NCBI GenBank assembly: GCA_049724395.1
Contig: JAUGWO010000041.1
Coordinates: 1-64,000, forward strand
From: Spongospora subterranea f. sp. subterranea
Lineage: Eukaryota; Endomyxa: Phytomyxea; Phytomyxea; Plasmodiophorida
Direction: 5' to 3'
DNA length: 64,000 bases
A model generated the notes under the pieces. It was not told where the DNA came from, ran no database searches, and worked only from the letters and a program-made list of their open reading frames with translations. Positions 57,001 to 64,000 of this stretch are shown piece after piece. A program made the position numbers and the translations under genes. Positions within the stretch are counted from its first letter, which is position 1. Each line of letters begins with the position of its first letter.

Positions 57001-60000
57001 TTTCATCAACGTCGTCAACATCTTCGCATCGTTCATCCCGTGGTGGTGGATTTCGCCGTCCCAATTCAACACGCCGTAAGAAGTTTCAAAACGAGGCAGG
57101 AAATGAGAAATCGGCAAAAAAAAAGTCAACCAGCGTTGATGATCATAATTTAACCGCTGGAAATCTTCAGATGATATCGCTAGAAAACGACAATGATGAA
57201 TTACTGAGGGTCATGCAGGCATTAGGAACAACTACAGAATTGCCATTAACGGAAAGCGAACCAGAGGCCATCCTCACTATTGCTGAAGGGGCTCTTTTGG
57301 CTCTTTCTGTGGTGCTGACACAATCGGATCAATTCCAGGTAATTCTATCATATTACAACATATTCTTCTAAGGTATCATTCGCTCTCTTTTTAGATTCGC
57401 ATTGGAAGTCGATGGTACAAGTGGCTGCCAGAGACAGAAACTATCAGCGGAGCGCTCTCTTCTTCATGTATGTCAAAATCTCGATGCACATCTTTGTAGA
57501 CTCTAAAAAATGCCCGATCCATTACCAGTTTACACAATTCCCGCTGGACTTCGTGAACCGCTTGATATGCCCAACTCACCTTCATGGAAAGGGGAGCTCT
57601 GTGCCTACATTGCAAAAGGTCACTTCAACCGCATCGAAATGGCAGGGATGCGGGCCGTTTCGGCCAGATTAAACGCGGTATTGGCCTACCAGTCGCATAT
57701 TGCCAGCCTGTCGCTTCTCCTGTCATCTGAAAATAAAGAGTCGGCGCGACTACAGTCTCAATTGCAGATCGCCACGTCCCTCCTGGAATGTGCTCGGACC
57801 TGTACGCTCTCCAAAGGAGTGCATGTTGTGTTCAACAACGACTCATGCCAACTGGTATGACTGATGCATACCAAGTTATCTACTCTACTAACTAACGGTT
57901 ACATGTTCGCTCTCTTCGTTTAGGCTAAATTTTTAAACGCAGAAAGCGCTCAGATATGGTTATTCGATCAAACATGCGCCCAGCTTTGGACAGCGGTTGA
58001 TACCGGTTCCAACAATACTGTGAAAACGCTGCGATGTCCTATTGACTGTGTGAGCTTATTAACACAGGTCGCGGTATCTCGGTCGGATTTGGTTAGGGGT
58101 GACAATCTGCGATTTTTCTCATCGTTCGATTGTACAGGATATCTGCAGTTTATCACGAGAATGATGAATGTAGTGCATATAATGAAGAAATCGACGGCAT
58201 ATCGGTCGGTCTCAAGTCATCGCTAAAGCCACGTTCATTATTGATTTCTGCCATTGGAAATGACGTGGAGGTGAGAACGCCATTATGCATTATGTACATG
58301 TTGTCATCCTGTCGCGCTTAGGGTGTGTTAGGCGTCATTCGAGTGTGTAATAAATCTGATGCAGATTCGGGGACGAGATCTAAATTCAGCAATGCTGATC
58401 AACGATTTCTGGAATCAGCCTGCGTCATCTTCTTAGACACTGTCAGATCGCACCGAAATAACATGAAATTACAAGATCGGTACTCGGCATATCACATCAG
58501 AAGCATGGTATTGACTTAAAGTTTTCAGATTGGAGCCAGCCCTCAAACTTGCTCAAACAGAAAGACATGGACGCCAGCGAATGCAGGTTTTATTGTCAGC
58601 TCAAGTTTCTCGTCTAAGCAAATTTAATAAGCGCGCTGTACATCTTGGTGAAGCCGCTTCGACCAACACCAAATTTATCAACAGCCTAACGCAAATTTGC
58701 AATGGAAAGAAGGACGGTATCAGAACTCGGTTGGAAGAAGCCTGTCTTACGATGTGGAAATCTATTTGCGGCATCCAGTTCTGCAGCATTTTAGCCGCTT
58801 CAGAAATGATAAAGTCATGGACGGATCTGAAAAGCGTGCATAGCGTTATTGACCTCTCGAATTGCGGTATGTCGATTTTTCAGTTAAGGATTTGATATAA
58901 TTGCTGATACTTTGCTCTCTCAGCAATAAGTGAACTTGTTGAGCATGTTTGCGCAAATAACGAAATAGCAGACAGCGAGGTCTCCCTAAAAGATGTTTCT
59001 GAATTGTGGAATGGCACTGAAACGGGTTCACACGATAAGCGACGATGCTTCTGCTTGCCTATCTGTGATCAGTCTCGCTCAGTAGTCGCTGTTTGCGTAC
59101 TTGTCGGTTCAGAACTGGACTCGCATTTCAATCACGAGCTAGCCACTCTGTTTTGCAGCATTGTCGGCCTATGGCTACAACTGTTTATCAATCTACAGTC
59201 ACTTCAAAGTGAAACTGGCTTGATCCGCTCGGATTTGATAGCTTGCTCTGCGAATCAGCAACGCTTGGAATCAGCTAAGACCGCCTTGCAGAAAGTTCTG
59301 GATCTAATCGCGGACCTCACAAATTGTCCTTCATCGTCAGCTTTGTCTACAGAATTTCTCAAAGGCGTTGACCACCTCTCTGGTTGTCACTCCGTATGGT
59401 GTCCTCCTGGCCTGAAGCCGTTTCAGTTCAGCACAACGACCAGCACGGATAAACCTTTCAGAATTGATGTAAGTTCGGACAGTTTGGAGGTTTTGAAGCA
59501 GCTATATCCCACCGGCAACCTTTGGGATCAAACGTTTATCCGAACATGTGTCGTCAAGGACAGATGTTTGATTTCGATGAATAAGAAGCCGTTTCTAGAC
59601 TCGGATATTGAACTTTTCGATTACATCGGAAGGGTCGGCCTTACTCTCGTGGGATTCATTGAAGAGCATCTAGATAGCACAAAGTTGGTCAAAGATCTGC
59701 AAACCTTTGCCGAGGGTGCTAAGATGGAGCTTCATTTAATGAAGTCTTCATCCATGTACGCATTCTGGTGCAAAGAAGCAGCAGATCGATTATGGGATTC
59801 CGGACTGCAAGATAAGGATACAGTTGTTAAAGAACTTGCTAATCGAGTTGGCTGTAAGCAAGCCAGCTTCGTGATTGTGCAACCGGCGAAATGTTTGCCA
59901 GAGTTAGCACACGAAATTATGTTAACTGATACCAATAGCGATTTACTGAGCAACCCAATATGCATTAATGATGCAGCAGAGGCGAAATCCGTCGCAGTTG

Positions 60001-63000
60001 ACTGGGCAGAACCTGCATTGAATCTGATATCGGCCCCATTAAAGCATCGCACTGGGTTTGTTATTCTCGGCACAAAGCGCGAAGGGAACTTCACGACTGA
60101 GGATCAGCAATTTCTCGATATGTTTATATCATTCGTTTCACCCATCGTTGAGCTACTCAATGACTCTGTCTCCCGAGATATCGCTGTTAACGACCTTCAG
60201 CGACAATGTCAAGATATGTCTTTAGAAATCAATAGCTGCCAGAGTGAACGTGACGTTTTGAAATGTGCGGTTGAAGCCTCGGTCAATGATTGGGGTTCAA
60301 TGGAATCACTGAGCTCTATCGCTCTTGCACATATGGAGCCTACGCTTCGCAATATGTTCCGAAAGCTCGAGATCCAGGCAGATTCAATACAGATTTTTTC
60401 GCCCTGGTCACGCATAACGTCACTTGAGGAGCTCACCTTCGACCTCCCAAGTTCTGCCATTACTCAAGCGAAGGCAACCATTAGCATGGGGAAACCCTGT
60501 TCGATGTTCTTCAATGATGACTGCATTGACCCACCGACAAAACGTCATAAATATCCAGCACGTGCAGGTGGTGGATGCTCAGTGATGTGGATACCAGTTA
60601 TTCCCTGGGTTCAGCGTACAACGGATGCACCTGTTGCTTCCTTCATCATGCAAATCGTCCGAAGATACACAGAATGCAAAGATTTTTCAGCTAGCGAGCT
60701 GTTAGCAGCGTCACTTTTTGCTCGCTCTCTAAATTCGGCATTTGCTGTCGTCAACCTACAGAGCGAGATCCTGCAATTGCAACAAAAAAATTATTCTGTA
60801 AGTTTCTGATATGACAAGGAGGGCAGCATTATCAATAACCGATGGATGTATAATGACAGGCGGTGGACGAGAGAGAGAGAGTAGGAAATCAGTTGAAGGA
60901 GATTTGGAACCTGCTCGGAATGATCATAGGGTCACCTGATGCATTAATAGCGTCGCCTCCGTCAGCGTTGCTCACCCTTCAGCAGTGCCTTGCCGCCATT
61001 CTTTCGTGTGAGCTGTGCACCATTTTTATCAACACTGTTGAAGCGAGCAAGACACTCATCAAATATACGAGTATTATAGCTGTAGCGTATTGAATGAGCT
61101 TGAGGTTGTGACATTTTTGTGTCAGGAGATGGGATAGAGTTCGTAAAAATAAATGTTCTCAACGAACCCTGTATCATTAGTTGGGTATGCTCAACAGGTA
61201 CTCCATATTCAGTCGTCGATGTAGAGACTGATCCCCGGTATAACGACCGTTTTGATAACAACGATGGAACCGTCAAAAAGCCTTCAAGCGCAATGTTCAT
61301 CCCTCTGTACAGGTCAAAAATGGTCGTTGGGGTTATTCAGGCCACTCGATATGGTCAACGATCTCCTTTTTTGAATGGGGATATTGAGATTTGTGCCCTG
61401 CTAGGAGGGCTGATGATGCTCATTCAACCTTCTATAGAGCTTGCTAGTGTCGCTGATTCTACGAACGACTTGCAAATCAGTCAAGGTGTCTATCTTTTAT
61501 TGCTCAATGCCGATGTGATTGTAATCTGTTTTCTAGACGTTTCGGCCATTCCAGAATTGCGATTACTTCTAAGTACAGGGGATTGGCGAATAGATCGCGC
61601 TGATGCCTATATCTGCACAGCACAAGATATATTTAATGCTCTTCACAATCGTATACGAGCAGAAGGATGCGGCATGTTTGTCCTAGATGATGTGAACATG
61701 CGGTTCCGCTTGGTATACACCGACCTAGATTTAGCAGAAAACAGGGTAATTGATGAAATTCATTTCGGAACCCGCCAAGGTTTATTAGGCGCAGCTGTGT
61801 CGTCTGCATCCATTCAAAAAGTTTCAAATACTGTTGGCGATCCGCGATTTCAGGCGTTTCCCGATCAATGGATGCGGTCGTCGCTGAACTCAACCATCAT
61901 CGTTCCTCTAATTGATGCGTCATCTTCAGTCGTCTGTGGTCTTATTCAATTAGTTAACGTCACATTGGCCGCAAATACAGATTTACTTGAATCAGATCTA
62001 CAATATGCTAGATGCTTATCCGCACTTGCCTCAGTGGTGGTCCAGGTTTGCCATTATTTTCGCCGCCGGTTCGTGTTTATTCATTGATAATTTCATCAGG
62101 TTCGACGTCAAACGTTACGCCTTGAGACAGAATCCAATCAAACTGTGGAACGCCTCAGCTCAACAAGGATTGCACTTCAAACCAACGTTGATGAAATTCG
62201 AGAACTGCAAGCACTTACTCAATGTTCGGCACACATTGTCGATTTTTGTGGTGCCATCATCGGGGTCTCTACTTTGGCTCCATTGTACGCAGCGTTCTTT
62301 GACCAGTTCATTTCCTTTACGCGATCATTTTAGGTTTCAAGCGGTTCAATATTTTGTATGCAAGGCGTTTTTAGCTTCAAGAGCACATCTGTTCCTGCTT
62401 GATTCCGATCAGAAAGATATGTTCTGTAATATATCTGATGATGTTGGAGGTCTTTCCAGATCTTTATGTTTTTGTATCGTTATCTTACGTTGTTTCAGGT
62501 GCCGCACACTGTCTACGTTTGCCTCTTGACGCTAGTGTGGTGGGAGTGGTTCAACGGACCGCCAATCCAACGATAATATGTCACCCATGGACTGAGAATC
62601 CTGCATTGTCACCATCCAATCCCGAAGCCAAAAATCTTCGAGTGGCTCTGGAAAATCTTCCTTGGTATACGGCAACAACCTGCAAAGCTATATTAGCTGC
62701 GCCTGTTCGAGATCATAATCAGCAAATCATTGGAGTAATTGAGGTTCGACTTGTTAACTAGAGACGTTGACAAGTTAGTAAAGCCGCTGCAGGTTTGCAG
62801 ATTTGACCTGAAGAATGGTCGGAATTGGTGCAACGATGACGTTGTCAGGCTAGAACTGATATGCAATCGTGTGGCGAGTGCATTACAGAACTGTAGGCAG
62901 TTCCATCGTCTGAAGAGCAAGTTCGACGCGTTAATGGCTCGTCTGCGTATGCTGGAACAAAGACGCCGCGAGCAAGATGAAAACGACGAGCTTGATGACG

Positions 63001-63491
63001 GATACGGATCGAAACCGTTGAGAAGCAAACAAGCAGCAAGGCAAGAGATGGAGCACATGGTTCAGTTGCAATCGCAGTTGCAAGCGGCGTTAACCGATCG
63101 CGATCAGCTCAAATTCGAAACCTCCAAACTATATTCCGCTTTAGAGGAAAGAGAGACGCAGGTGATATCGGCTCGACAGCGCATCGAAGCATTAGAAAAA
63201 AACGTTCGTTACGCTCAGATGCAGTTCCGGACGATGATCGTCGAATCAGTCGACGATGATGAGATTGGCGAAACTCACGCTCGAGAGATGAATGTAATCA
63301 AGCGAGAACTTGAGCAGGCTCGCGGCGATAACATCGAACTGGTTAGTGCCATGCAATCGTTGATATCCTCTTATGCGGCCGATGGGAGCAACAAAGTCAA
63401 TGCTGCAATTCAACAAGCCAAGTTGGCCTTAAACAAAGACAATCCCAAGATCGCACCATCACGACAAATATTTTCATATTTAGATAAATAA
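54082..63491 (+). CDS. Giant multi-GAF-domain, coiled-coil protein
   Basis: Long exons with about ten short introns. N-terminal coiled coil (EELSSDVEALQTKVDFLTQK...), a degenerate GAF (54.6-54.87 kb), then a clear GAF (54.95-55.4 kb: CQTCRIWLIDETTNELLSYTG ... SLLCVPAAENSDGTVHAIIQF), a further GAF split by an intron near 55773-55828, a Ser/Arg-rich disordered stretch (56.0-57.2 kb), and six or more GAF-like units to 62.8 kb; the best are 61.1-61.45 kb (TPYSVVDVETDPRYNDRFD, AMFIPLYRSKMVVGVIQA) and 61.6-62.05 kb (CGMFVLDDVNMRFRLVYTD, STIIVPLIDASSSVVCGLI). The C-terminus is a coiled coil ending QIFSYLDK. No phosphodiesterase, cyclase, kinase or PAS domain is seen. GAFs of this type bind cyclic nucleotides or other small ligands; none can be named. 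Six A at 57505-57510 where seven keep the frame after a 33-nt intron; the reading is otherwise continuous, so one gene is preferred over two. Confidence 0.75.
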
Positions 63492-63493
63492 AA
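63483..63493 (+). terminator. AATAAA-type 3' end of the GAF gene
   Basis: An AATAAA overlaps the stop codon region (aaataaaatcg). The next gene's stop on the opposite strand starts nine bases further, so the two 3' UTRs must overlap. Confidence 0.4.
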
Positions 63494-63500
63494 TCGATAT

Positions 63501-64000
63501 TTAATTTAACTTTATTTTCTTTGATCTGTTATTGTCTTGTTCATGGTCTTCATCGTCGGCACTCTCCATTTGATCCCACATCTCGTCAACTTCGTCTTCG
63601 GATTGACAGGCATCGGGAGCCTGGACCTCAGGCAACCAGGAGACGCAATTCATTTGCTGTTTTAGATATACGCGAGCGGTTTCCTTTCGAGAAGATATTT
63701 CGTGAATGTGAAGGAACCGGTCTAAACCGACCGATGCTATATGATCGGCTCCCACAGCAATATCGCGAATCGACCCCGAACTGCCGACAAATCGGCCAGC
63801 TGCAACCAAATTGCGGCGGAGATCCCTCTGAGTCAAAATACCAACGCCATCGGCAACGAAAACTGAATTTCCATCTGGGCACATTGCAACTGCGGAAACA
63901 GCGTTTTCGCCGACTTCGACATCCATAATAGGACGCCGACCTTTCCTTGAATCATAGAGACGAACGTGATGAAAAGCGGTTCCAGTTGCCACGATGTTCG
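63501..64000 (-). CDS. WDR74: WDR74/NSA1 ribosome-biogenesis WD40 protein (partial, runs off the window)
   Basis: C-terminal third of a WD40 protein acting in nucleolar pre-60S maturation with the AAA ATPase NVL/Rix7. Seen: ATGTAFHHVRLYDSRKGRRP, VSAVAMCPDGNSVFVADGVG, GSIRDIAVGADHIASVGLDR, FLHIHEISSRKETARVYLKQ, then QMNCVSWLP and an acidic tail with DEMWDQME and a basic KKIKLN end. This order matches human WDR74 (HQVRVYDPASPQRRP; GSVRGLQ...ASCGLDRVLRIHRI; KVYLKSQLNC; TDELWASLE). The 5' part lies beyond the window. Confidence 0.88.
   Translation of the reverse strand, partial: NIVATGTAFHHVRLYDSRKGRRPIMDVEVGENAVSAVAMCPDGNSVFVADGVGILTQRDLRRNLVAAGRFVGSSGSIRDIAVGADHIASVGLDRFLHIHEISSRKETARVYLKQQMNCVSWLPEVQAPDACQSEDEVDEMWDQMESADDEDHEQDNNRSKKIKLN

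Noticed and set aside
1-64000. tRNA, rRNA or CRISPR arrays
   Set aside because: No cloverleaf with conserved arms, no ribosomal RNA core words and no regularly spaced direct repeats were found by eye; a covariance-model scan would be decisive.

Overview
The window looks like nuclear DNA of a flagellated eukaryote. Conserved genes are split by many GT-AG introns of about 31-76 nt, have eukaryotic poly(A) signals and are tightly packed (two convergent genes end 9 bp apart). Two of them, CEP76 (centriole) and CFAP157 (axoneme/basal body), are normally kept only by lineages that build centrioles and flagella. The DNA transposases (an IS630/Tc1-like DDE family typical of fungi, pogo/Tigger, PIF/Harbinger) fit an early-diverging, zoosporic fungus or close relative (chytrid, blastoclad, rozellid or aphelid). 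That placement is inference; no rRNA or tRNA marker was seen.

Layout. 0-3.3 kb: no convincing gene. 3.9-5.2 kb: secreted alpha/beta-hydrolase (DUF676-type esterase). 5.7-10.0 kb: transposon graveyard with two IS630-like fragments, a pogo/Tigger fragment, a 1.3 kb near-palindrome and an AT-rich island. 10.3-11.8 kb: signal-peptide protein with a probable VASt (sterol-transfer) domain and a C-terminal membrane anchor. 12.6-16.2 kb: a 3.57 kb DDE transposon with inverted ends and a possible 9-bp target duplication, next to SMC4. 16.3-24.7 kb: housekeeping block SMC4 (+), POLD4 (-), CEP76 (-). 26.4-35.2 kb: two PLCXD-like PI-PLC genes around two copies of a 1.2 kb duplicated unit, a 0.8 kb palindrome and a PLC gene scrap. 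35.8-39.6 kb: a five-exon gene of unknown function convergent with CFAP157. 40-45.5 kb: Harbinger remnant, a tandem duplication, two more inverted-repeat pairs. 45.6-47 kb: secreted proline-rich repeat protein. 49-52.7 kb: small KOW-like gene convergent with a Hel2/ZNF598 ubiquitin ligase. 54-63.5 kb: one very large multi-GAF, coiled-coil gene. 63.5 kb to the end: 3' part of WDR74/NSA1.

Recognised genes cover chromosome condensation (SMC4), replication (POLD4), centriole and flagellum (CEP76, CFAP157), ribosome quality control (Hel2), 60S biogenesis (WDR74) and membrane lipid handling (PLCXD pair, VASt protein, esterase). Two themes stand out. First, five head-to-head inverted repeats with short spacers, of graded divergence, lie in the accessory DNA. 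Second, three otherwise intact conserved genes (SMC4, CEP76, the GAF gene) each carry one single-base homopolymer frame break, which suggests consensus errors rather than pseudogenes.
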